In this document: positions 10,356-20,897 of the stretch, one piece after another
Layout of the letters: each line of letters opens with the position of its first letter
How positions within the stretch are numbered: the stretch's first letter is position 1
DNA from: Nephromyces sp. MM_2019
Taxonomy: Eukaryota; Apicomplexa; Aconoidasida; Nephromycida
Assembly: GCA_015657535.1 (NCBI GenBank)
Contig: JADHZB010001677.1
Location: forward strand, 1 to 35,478
Length of the DNA stretch: 35,478 bases
Direction: 5' to 3'
Made by a program: the position numbers and the translations under genes
Notes under the pieces: generated by a model
The model's input: only the letters and a program-made list of their open reading frames with translations
Database searches by the model: none
Told to the model about the DNA's origin: nothing

Positions 10356-11270
10356 CTAACAGTGAAATGTAGACCCAAATCTCACTGCTTCATGTTTCTA
10401 TTTACTCAGCGCCTCATTCGACTTGCCATATCATCTGATAGTGAGTAGGAAGAGAGAATAGTAATTAATGATTTGTGCTTGTGCAGCTATTCCCAACAAA
10501 AATTCTGTAGCGACCTTAAGCAGGGTTCCTTTTACAAAAGTTTTGGCACACAGAAAGCATTAAGTAAAAAGACACATGCGTTCCACGTTGCCACAAGTAA
10601 GAAAGTACGTTGATATAATTACACAGGAATAAAAAAATACCACATATAAGTCCAAAAAGGCGAATCAGTGGGTTACACAGATTCTTCGCCAAACAGTAGC
10701 TTGTACAAATGTAGCTAGTCGCCACACAAACCGGGTTCCCTGCTAGAAGTCAGCAGCCACGAAATCAGTCTGACGAAGTATAATGGTGCCTTCTTAAATG
10801 ATGGGTACTAACGCCGTTTTTCCTCCTCCTATGGAGCTCATGAATAGTTATCTCTACTAAATTGTTTCAACCTCAACAAAGCGTGATGTCTATTCAGGGT
10901 GAAATGGAGCTATAACAGGGCGCTAAATAAATATGAACGCAAGTGAACCACAGGCACAATCAAATGTCCCAATAATAGAATAGGCCGTGCCTGTACGTAG
11001 CTATACTCGTATTTGCACACATCTCTACATCACGGAGTAGTCAAAATACCAGCATAATGCAATCATTTAAAAAAAAGGAAAGGTATACACTCCTTCAAAA
11101 TTTGGACTTCTGCATGCTGTAATCAAGCAGTAATATACGAGCTGAAGACATGCCATAAATCACCAAGGTTTGGCTATCTAATTCGTGACTGCTACTCACT
11201 TATCAAAAGCATAGTACTCGTTATACAAAGCGCGCAAAAAAGTAGAATATCCAATTTAAATAACTCCTAC

Positions 11271-11438
11271 CTGAAGCACTAGGATTACGCATAAACATTT
11301 TTTTGGGTGAGAAAATAATCTAGGAAATATTTCTAGGCTGCCATAAAAAGCATTCCACAATAAAGCCTGCAAGCTTCGGCCTTTTCTTGTGGTGGCAAAT
11401 ATCCTGACATATGGGATGCACTGATCTATACGCATTTG
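11271..11438 (-). CDS. Exon of an unrecognised helical protein
   Basis: Between acceptor TTCTACTGCAG and donor CTTCAG|GTAGGA the minus strand encodes exactly 56 codons in phase 0. They begin QMRIDQCIPYVRIFATT, pass through RKGRSLQALLWNAF and end HPKKCLCVILVLQ. It joins in phase with 10054-10355. A likely preceding exon starts at 11589 after TCGGCGCAG (LFHMFNCPPDVLDCRLLANL) and could be joined by a short intron with a weak GTAGCC donor. Confidence 0.55.
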
Positions 11439-12218
11439 CTGCAGTAGAACTCAGTCAGAGGCAGTTGATTTCAAGCCTTTGAGCTCGTTTTGCAACAGCT
11501 TGGGGCAACCGTAATATGGCTACACTTGATAAATTAGCGAGCAGTCGACAGTCCAGAACATCGGGAGGACAATTAAACATATGGAAGAGCTGCGCCGAAG
11601 TAAAGATGCTTACACCACAAAAAATTATGTTTTATCGATCCCTTCAACCACAGCGGGTTAGTAAACATCGCCACTGCATCCCTCCAGAGCACATAGGACC
11701 AGCGCTTCCTATTGGCAGATTTACTCAGATAAAAGAATTCAAGACGTAGACCACTTCGCATGAGAAGGTGTTTCTTCGATAGGTAGAACTAGTGTGATTT
11801 ATCGAGCCTTGAAACCATCTTAACGAAATTATCAAAGTTTAATCCCACTTTCAGTGCTAAATTTGCTGTATGCTCACATCCATGACACAATGACCATTCA
11901 AAAATTGGCAGGCTTAGCTGTGTTGACGTAATTTCCCCAGTGATAAGCGCGTGGGAAGTTTCCTTTAAGTTCCGTTGGGACTGGCCCACACGCAAGCATC
12001 TTCACACACTATCGTACCCATGGATTTCCTACCATCATCTCCAACCGAGATGAATGCTAACAATGTTCCGAGCATACGATTTTAGACACTTCTAAGTGAA
12101 GGCGGGATTAAGGTGCTCGATCTTACTCGAGCAACATCTAAAGCTGCACGTGCTCCGAATATACCGTCATCGCGCACCACCGCTGGAGAAAATTCACATT
12201 TACACGAGATGAACTTAC

Positions 12219-12797
12219 TACTCAGCTGCTTCCATGCACCAGGAGAAATCGCAGGAATCAACCCCGTGCAGAAGCAGGGTTTTTCTCCAACATAAGACAC
12301 TAAGGACAAAACTGGCTAGTTTTCATCGCGTCAGGAATGCAAACTGAAGTATGCAGTGCTTGCTTATAGCCCATGATCAAACTCCTAGAGGACCCTGTCC
12401 AGTGCGCCGTAGCCAATGGCAATTCGGTCCCGTGTACTTCGAACCACAACTGTAACAATCGTATTGTGTGGACCGGTCCAGCGTCAGTCACCACAAAATG
12501 CGTCTTCTCCCAACAATCACCAACTAAATATCAGCAAAATAAGATAAAAAGATGCAACTCTCGTACGCCATACACCATGCCACACCGCCTCCAAGCCTTG
12601 CCTGACTCAACCACCGCCAAAGCCGCACGGAAGTATTCGCATCGACGAAACGAAACAAAATACGAAGCACCACCGAAGCCCGTTGGACTGGAATCAACGG
12701 CGGTAGCCGCCTCATTCACATATTCAGAAACTCTGCGCAGAATCGACGATGCCACGCGACACAAACCAAGCGAAGCCACCTTCCGACTAAACTCCAT
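12219..12797 (-). CDS. Possible 5' exons of the minus-strand gene
   Basis: This is a GC-richer block. An ATG at 12797 opens 88 codons starting MEFSRKVASLGLCRVASSIL, rich in R, S and A with no acidic residue in the first 20, which resembles a mitochondrial targeting peptide. Lower down, a frame reading VLCWRKTLLLHGVDSCDF then SWCMEAAE ends at a consensus GTAAGT donor (exon end 12219). Which frames are used is unresolved; a 160-codon plus-strand frame overlaps and looks less protein-like. Mitochondrial targeting is inference only. Confidence 0.35.
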
Positions 12798-12859
12798 ATT
12801 TCAGCGCTTCGCGCCAGCTACATGGACCTCATGCCCTACGGGGCAACTTCCATAAGTTC

Positions 12860-14560
12860 TACAATTGCCACATTACATGGGAAAATATAAGAACAACGGT
12901 AACGGTTAATCAACGGATACTCCCTGGTACTCTAATGCCTCATCGCTTCAATGTAAGAAGTTCGGAGGAACTCGTTCAACTCGAGTTCGCACTGACAGAT
13001 CTCCATACTGCCTAATCATAGCAGTAATCTATACCCCCCCCAACGCACCAACGACCGGAATTACCCCATGTTCGACTAACACATTTGAACCGGTGTCTTT
13101 ATCCACTGTAATATACATGTGTTGGAACGACGAGCAGAAGCTGTCTCGGTATCTTTATCCATTATAACAAACAAGTTGGAACCACTAGTAGATGTGCTAC
13201 CTGCGCAGTACAATCTCTACCACCAAAGCAAACCACCCGTAACATTCAAAATTCGAGTAACCTATTTGTAAAATTCAGACCAGTTATCAAATCTATACCA
13301 GCTCTGCAGGCAGAAAATCACCTAAAGCCACTACACCTGCACAAGACAATCAATATGTACCTCCAGCTGTGCAACATACATCTCAAGCCGCGAATAACTC
13401 TGGTTAGTAACCAGGTGTGGCCGTGCGCACCGTGACTCAGGTTTGAGACCACGAAAACCCAGAGATAGACCCTTAGGTTTACACCCATTGATTTCGAGCC
13501 TGCATTATCTCCAGCTCAACCAAATCTAAATTAGGTTAGGAAAATCAACTCAAAGCAAAAGAGCAAGAATGATTAGCACAAACAGGATATCATAGGTCAA
13601 CTCGAAGAAATGAAAAGTTCAAACAGGAACCTTTACCCCGCAATCCTCAGATATCCTTATGCAATCTGCTTTCATACTGCCACGCTATTTCATACTAGGT
13701 ACCAAATTGAGGCAAGACAAACACCAGTTAGAATGATTACAATGAATGATGTAATTCTGATGAGTTCCACATTATAACATACATAATTGCGAACGTTTGA
13801 GACGTACACCCTGCCAAACCCTCATGAGTTTGCTAAAGAGAAGCTTCAGGAGATATCCAGTCTCAAACCTCTTAAACAACACTCCCAGCAAAGTGTCAAC
13901 TCATTTACACTAAAAATTATACAATAGGTGCACACTGATATTTCCACATCTTCCCCAATTCTATACCCGCAGCGCAGCGAATTTAACATAATTCTAAGCA
14001 AATCCACTCGAGATACGTGCATGGCATCATTGGAACAGCTTCGCTTCATTTATTGCTGCAATCTTCAATCAGCAAGAACGTTTTCTCAAATTGAAATTCG
14101 AAGGCACCGCGAGAAAAGAAAAGTTTCTCTCTAAAGTTAATATACTTAAACCTCTGCAAATAAAATGATGGCAAGAAATTAGGCGCTATCTTGGTTTGTG
14201 GCGCGGCATTAAAGACACTTAACTATTATGGCATCAATCGCTCAAAATCATATAAGTTAACGAAAATAATAGGCGTAATATTACATACGATGACCTCAAA
14301 AAAAAGGTTTCAACTGCATATACATATTTCGCTAACTCAACTAATCTCTCCCCTCACCCTCAACAAAAAATCATGCAGAACTGATCTTGCGCCACTTAAA
14401 GCAACGTATGTCGTTTGACGCTGCAAATAGGAATGACACGCAACTAGAAAACAAGCAAGACACAAGCGGAACTCTCATCAAAAATTAATGCAAAATTATT
14501 TACACCCGCAAAACAGCAACGAGGGTCAATTTGAAAAAAAAACAATTAAAGCCTGGTTAT
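12860..14560. other. Intergenic region between two minus-strand genes
   Basis: No exon is supported. The plus strand is rich in A and C, so the minus strand is T/G-rich, as in other transcribed non-coding DNA here. It holds a 56-nt duplication at 13092-13203. Confidence 0.4.
13092..13203. repeat. Tandem duplication, 56-nt period
   Basis: GGTGTCTTTATCCACTGTAA at 13092 recurs as GGTATCTTTATCCATTATAA at 13148. Both copies continue with GTTGGAAC-containing sequence. Confidence 0.75.
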
Positions 14561-14563
14561 TTC

Positions 14564-14569
14564 TTTATT
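14564..14569 (-). terminator. AATAAA polyadenylation signal of the nuclease gene
   Basis: A minus-strand AATAAA lies 37 nt past the nuclease stop codon. Confidence 0.55.
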
Positions 14570-14605
14570 ACAGCGCGGGGCTGGAAAACTAAAGAAGGGA
14601 AGGAC

Positions 14606-17600
14606 CTATGCTTCCGGCATATGTGCCATCTTATAATTTCCATGCCCTCCAATTAACGAAGCTTGTAAATCATAGTTTCGCATGATCAAGTACCGGAGGT
14701 AGAAAAAGTAGGCGCAATTTACAATAATTATTACAACCAGTAAAGTACCGAAAAACCACAAATACCAATGACTTCCTTCACCAGTGGGAATAGAAGGATT
14801 AGCATAGTAATCGTCCAGATCAGGTATGGCACGAGCCAAGTGCTTCAGCGCAATACCCATGCTGTATCCACCGATCGCTATGGCTTTACGGCTCACAGAT
14901 TGAGTATTTTTTGTGTATTCCTCCGTGGGCTCGTAGACAGCGGTGGAATAATCAGTCGTGCTAAAGTTAATGCCTTCAAAAAAAATAGAAAACATCAAAA
15001 AATGTAAACACCGCAGGTATTTTGTGGTGCTCGTGAAAAATTTCATTATCTCAAGCGGATAGTATAATATCTAAACCGATGCATGAGGGGTATAAACAAA
15101 TCAGCCTGAGTTAACTCCAATTCTAAGCACTTTTTTCAAAAGTCAGGGTTCAAATCACAGTTTCACCAGAACCCATCAAAAAATCTTGCACTTTCAAAAC
15201 CATTCACACCGCACAATGGCGGCAACTCATGATAATCACAAGCGATGGTAGTAACAATACGCGCGGCAACAATATGTGTGTATTTTGCCAATAAAATGAA
15301 GAATAACAGCAATAATTGCACCTGTTAAATCATCACCTACGCTAAAGCACCACTTACAAGAGCAGGAATATTGATGAGGCCGCTTTTACAAGAAAGTTGT
15401 ACAAAAAATTTCCACGCATGCACAGCTAAAACGCTAATGTCGAGAGTTTCCCCTATGAAAAAGACCATCAAAAGCGCCAACTTAAGGAAATCCAGAGAAT
15501 ATAAGAAAATAGTGTATTAGCTTATCAAATCAACATATTAAATCAGAGTAACCCAAAGGCTCATGAAAAAAGTAATTAAAACCAGTCAAAATTACTTCTG
15601 TCCATCGTGGTGTAGTCATACACAAAAACAAAAGGAAATATTATGGCCTAAAAAAGCAGCATACCGTCGTAGACTTCATGCGCTAGACTTGCGCCCATTT
15701 TGGAGATTTCTTCAAAGTTTTCATTAATAGGATCGAAGAACGTCACACTGGGGTCATCTAGTAGTGATTCATACGGATAAGCTTCCATAAGCTCCCTCGC
15801 CTGCGAATATGCAAGGAGACGGGAATTACATAAACAAGTGAAAGAGAAATTTAACAAAAAATGAGAAAAAAAACTTCAGAAAAGAGTAGAATGAAAAACT
15901 TCATACAATAGAACGAACGGGACTACCAAAGCCTAAAAAACCTTTATACTTTTTGCAAGATAAACTAGCACACAAGAAAGCCAAAAAATTCACACACAAA
16001 GGTACAAGTCACACATGCACTAACCGTAGCTAAAGCGTCATCCTGGCCAAACGCCGGGAAAGATTTAGCATAGTAAGCGCCGGCCGCATCCCAAAAAGCA
16101 TGCAAAGTTCGTATCGGAGAGCCACTATACTCGTATTTAACCTTAATCTGCAAAAGAATTAGAAATAAAGACGCAAGTTAGACCGCAAAAATAAGCCAAA
16201 CAAGCCGATATTCTACAAAAATGGGAAAAATTTTTTGGTTGAAAGCTTATTCAATTCCTGAATCTAACAAAAAATATAAAGGAAAAACAATACAAGATCT
16301 GTATCACAAATTCCTGCCTAAACTCATACAAATGCACCACCTTCAAATGACCTAATACACTACACCTTGACTATGCCTCATTCAATCATTATCTCAATAA
16401 TTTCAACCAAAAATATTACTTTTGAAAAAAAACTCAAATATCCAGCGCAGAAGCTAATATCTAATCTTCACGTGCAAGCCGCCGAACATTAAAAAAGTCC
16501 CAAGGACCCATCTTATAATAATTATATTAGAAATCAATGGAAGTACTCATTAGAGCACAAATTCTCACCACACTGCCGCCGCTGTCACCACCAGGCATAT
16601 AGTCACTGACTCCGAGTATATTATGAAGAGGTTGATGAATGTCACCAAGTATGTGTGTTAGCATACGTATGGCAATATTCCAAACCTCAGGAGATCCCCA
16701 TCTCTGCTCATCATCACCAAAATTCCTGTAAAGACAGGAGCGCAGACACAAAAAATAGCCGAAAGCACAGCAGGCTATATAAAACCATCACAAAATAATA
16801 GTAGAAATTAATGAATCTGACTTTTTGAGATTAGAAGTCACTAATCTCAACAGTTCAACCAAGAAAAACATTACAAATAACATCAAAACCGACAAGGGAA
16901 ATATACATGGCGTGTGGATCCCGCGCACAAATATAGCCAGCGGCGCTGCATGCGATCAAACTTTCGGTAATCACACAACAAAACTTACTCAATGTCTTTG
17001 ATTTTCATCGAGTTCCAAATCTGCTTGAGAAAGTAAACAGCTCCTGCAAACCAAAAGGACGGGATTTTGTGTGTGTTTTTATTCCTCCCGCACAATTGAT
17101 ACCACGGGAAAATGACAAAACAAGAAGAGGTCCGCCTCAATGCTACGTCACTAGGATATTCAAACATGCGATTTACGGCACAGAAACGAATACTAAAAAA
17201 TGAGAACGCCGCTGGCCACCGCAGCAACGCTACCTAGTAAGCGCGCAAGCCTCTCCCTCATTGTGGCTAAGCTATTTTCATTGCAAATTGCATATAAACA
17301 TGTAAAAAAGAAGAAAAAGTCTCCTCTTCTTCTGTTACGGGGAGTATGCATGAACTATGAGAATTTCCTAAAACACTTTCCGCGCTAGGCTATGAAGGCC
17401 ATCCGCTATAATTACTCCTACATGCTCGGTATGTCGGTCAAACACACAGAAGATAAAACTTTTGTTTTCATACGAAAGCACCTCTTCTTTAGGTACTAAG
17501 CTATGAATTCTACGTGCTATAATTACCCTTAAAACGTACGACTCATATGTCTCACACACTGAGTATTAGCGAGTGCTGCTCTCCCTTTTCGTACAACGCT

Positions 17601-20138
17601 TCGCGCGTTCAATTTTCCACCACTTACACATCGCTATTACAATATTCAAAAGATGTCAAAACTACGCAATGAATCTACATATTGGAAGAATTTTTAATTA
17701 GCATTGAAAAAAATAGACATCTAGTGATGGAGATTTGTAAATGTATATACATTTAATATAAATTGCTTTATTCTTATAAAACAAACTTCACAAATCGAAA
17801 TGTGCTATGCTTATTTTTATAGAAGATTTTTTGAACTTGAACAAATGTATTATAATCATACACATAAAAATGGCTGTCTACATCCACATGAAACTTATTC
17901 CTTTGGAAATTGGTTTTAACTTTTTTTCGTGACATACCATGGTTGGGAAGGGGAAAGTAATCTAAGATTGACGGCACCGCCGTGGTTGACACATTATATA
18001 TGTTGGAAGTATAATGCTGGATATTAAAGGCCTGAAAAAAAATAAATTCACAGGGATTAACAGCAAATATAATTCTGCTAAACCTCAAACTTCGCTGTCA
18101 TTCGCGCGATTAGCAACGGTCTTGCCAAGCAAACAACTTCATTTCCAACTACTAAATACAGAGACTCACTGGATCACGAAGCAGCATATTTTGAGCCAAC
18201 AAAATTCATGGATATGAAAAAAAACAAGCAACACTTTGCCGGCTAAACTAGATGTGCGTATGCGCAAAATTGACTGTATACCCCGCGAAGCTTAGTGTCT
18301 CTGCAAAACAAAACATCTGCAAGGCCATATAAAAGCAGAAGTGCTTTCAACTTTAACAAACGAACCAACACACCAATTTCTATCGCAAATAAGCGTGGCC
18401 GTCCCTGGAATGCGTACCACGAAATGGTCCATCCTCTCAAGGGAGTCACAGAAAGAAGCTCTTGTACCGCACTTAATATGATCTGCCCAGACAGCAGCCA
18501 CTGGAATACTGGAGAAACCTAAAGAAGCATTGAAATTTCAAACAATTTGCATGAAATGTCGCTATCCCGGCGGAGATGAGAAACAGACAGAAGCGATCAA
18601 GGTGACATTACACTTTAACTATCACGCACGCTCATATTATAAAATCTTAGAGGCAATCAAGAATATCGTGCAAACCCCAGAAAATCTAAGAGACATTAAT
18701 TCATGAAAATGAAGCGCAGTATATGAAATAACGGTAGTCCTGCACTGAAAAGAACACTCTCACAGGTAAATCACTTTGCTTTTCATGGAAAATTTCTGCC
18801 TCACCAAATCCCCTAATTAGAGTGACGCACAAGGCATTTAATAGCCGAATATAATGCGTACCAAGTCTTTCTCAGTCATGCTTAATAACTTACAAGCCCT
18901 CTCACTTGAGAGGGACAATTTTCATGTGAACGACAAAAAAAGCAGTTTTTACCAATAGGAAGTTTACCAAGACATGGAGAGAAGCATCAATTTCACGGAA
19001 CTGTAATTTACAGAGGACCACAAAGAACACACTCTTCCAAAAAAAACCAACCAGGATAGGATAGATCCCAATAAGCCAGTACACCCTCAATCTTCGCAAC
19101 TTCCTCATCAGTAAGCCGGAGCTTCCCAATGGCGGCGATAGTCATATGGGACTGCATTCGAAATAGGCAATACTGGGTTGCAAACAAAATTTTCACTAAA
19201 AACCCGCGAGGAAATTATCATAGCAATCACGAATACTTGATTGCAGCACGAAAACTTCTTAATACTAAGCAAAAACTTCCGTTACAACGCGTTAAAAGGA
19301 AATTGCTCAATGAAAGGTTTAATAAATATTTTCGAATAGCGACAAATTACAATTTCACCAAAGTAAAACCCTAATGCTGCTGAACCCAAAGCGGGTTAGC
19401 TAGTGATTTGCCATCAGAACAAAGAAGTGACAGGGGAAAGCGAAAGGCATAAAGCATCTAAAGGAATGATAGCGAACTTTCCATAAAACAATCATGCAAA
19501 GTCCTATCTCATACCCTACTTGCTACAAACTTAAGGAACCTATAACAAAAAGTCCAAGCAAGGCAAGTTGAATTACAAAGGAAATCCGAACCATTACAAG
19601 CAATATAGCTCCCTCATGGCAGTCTTACCATAAAGTGCACCCACGGACATCCCGTAACTTTGGAAAAACCTGTTAGCACCATTGCTAACGAAAAAGCGCA
19701 CATACACGAGAGAAAAAGTATCCCTTAAAAACCTTATATCTGTTTATATAGCCTAGTGCATGGTTGCTATCGAGAAGTGCTAAAATAATTACTATCATAC
19801 AGAAAACATTATTTCAAGTCTAGAGCTTTTGTAGTTGAATGCGCTATCATCCTAGCTACTAGCTCTAGAGCACTGCGACAAGCTTCTTGCAGCAAAAGAA
19901 AAAAACTGCGCAGTAAAAGTAAGCGTACGACCCCAGCAGCACACAGGCACGTACACCATCAATGAACATCCAAATACGCAGTTTTTCATCGAATTTCCGT
20001 GAAATTAGCAGATAAATCAGAGTAAAAGTTTGGATCGCAAATTACCTCATCCCACCAACCGTACACAAGGCGTAAGTTCCATTGCAATACACTCAGCAAG
20101 AGCACAGTAAGAAGAGAAAAACCGTAGAAGACCTTCAT
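14606..20138 (-). CDS. S1/P1 zinc-dependent nuclease, secreted and membrane-anchored, 9 exons
   Basis: This family cleaves single-stranded DNA/RNA and 3'-nucleotides with three Zn ions. Exons: 20138-20046, 19151-19052, 18518-18418, 18031-17938, 17043-16989, 16725-16569, 16147-16025, 15800-15665, 14973-14606. All GT..AG junctions match in phase and the sum is 1227 nt, 408 residues plus TAG. Met at 20138 gives a signal peptide ending RLVYG, so the mature enzyme starts at Trp28, which must be N-terminal to bind zinc. Ligands by P1 spacing: W28, H33 (WWDESH), D77 (VWAD), H96 (MDHF, least certain), H172-D176-H182 (LTHILGDIHQPLH), H216-D220 (LHAFWD). The GGDSGG motif is present. Residues about 358-379 (WFFGTLLVVIIIVNCAYFF) form a membrane helix followed by a 29-residue tail. 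The catalytic domain should therefore be lumenal or extracellular, as in trypanosomatid 3'-nucleotidase/nuclease. A role in purine salvage is inference. Confidence 0.94.
17389..17560. repeat. Diverged duplication inside nuclease intron 4, 111-nt period
   Basis: GCTATGAAGGCCATCCGCTA followed by TAATTACTCC at 17389 recurs as GCTATGAATTCTACGTGCTA followed by TAATTACCC at 17500. Both continue to a TATGTC...CACAC block. The repeat lies wholly in the intron 17044-17937. Confidence 0.7.
19819..19869. repeat. Short inverted repeat in nuclease intron 1
   Basis: TCTAGAGCT (19819-19827) is matched by AGCTCTAGA (19861-19869), with 33 nt between. It lies in the intron 19152-20045 and may be chance. Confidence 0.4.
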
Positions 20139-20897
20139 GGTTATATTAATCCTTGTGAACTCAAGAGGCAGCACCTCACTCTGGGGGTAATTGACGCCGT
20201 TCTATTACATCAATACTACACAAACATCTGTTTCTCAAATACTCAACTCCCAGCGAAAATTAGTCAGTAATATTCCAACTTTATTCAGGGGGAGAGAGTA
20301 CCAAAATCTTTTTTCAAAGTACATCGCACCGAAAAATCGCAGCATGTCTCGAACGGCAAGATAACACATAATAGTGCGTGTTAATCGCGCATTTCTCCTC
20401 GAAGCTCGTTAGCTAAACAGAACCAGGAAGTAAATTCAACGCGCACTTGCAGTGGCAATAAAGAATCACGAAGACTATTCGCAAATTTGAACAGAAAACG
20501 GCGGCAATCTGCATCCGCCGCAGCTTCACTCTCGCGTTCGTCGTGTCAGTCATGGCATTACAGCCAATACAAAATTAAAGCTGTTATCCTTGCTCGCAGT
20601 CAGACAGCACAGACGGTGCTATAAGTGAGTGCGCCTTCAGAGACTTTCCAAGAGCTGGTCAAAAATGAGTGCGACCCGTGATGCAAAAAGGAATCAACCT
20701 GGGCAGCGTATTTATGATCAACCATTCTTCATACTCTCAGAATCGGCTATGACAGGGCGCTCATAGCACGCGTAGTGTTGCTAGCAGTGTGACTGACACT
20801 CTGGCATTCGTTACGGGAGCAGAATTTTAAAAGACAGCGTACGATAGTACATGACCGCTGTAAGTTTCGATGATTTTTGCTAAAAAAATTTTGGCGC
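20139..20897. promoter_or_regulatory. Divergent intergenic region, probable shared promoter
   Basis: It lies between the nuclease start (minus, 20138) and the first exon of a plus-strand gene (20898). Base composition switches here from A/C-rich to T/G-rich on the plus strand. A 46-codon minus-strand ORF (20553-20413, MTDTTNARVKLRRMQIAAV) lies upstream of the nuclease and could be a leader ORF or chance. No defined promoter motif is recognised. Confidence 0.4.

Noticed and set aside
12373..12855. 160-codon plus-strand ORF
   Set aside because: Low-complexity, T/N/P-rich sequence opposite a more protein-like minus-strand frame that starts with a basic, targeting-like peptide.
15130..15165. GGTTCAAATC, tRNA B-box-like
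   Set aside because: No A box or cloverleaf around it; it lies inside the last nuclease intron's flank near the 14974-15664 intron.
17774..18088. Full 104-codon minus-strand ORF as one exon
   Set aside because: Only 17938-18031 is nuclease exon 4; the rest is read-through past a consensus GTATGT donor.
18902..19129. Minus-strand 75-codon ORF
   Set aside because: It is an out-of-frame overlap of nuclease exon 2.
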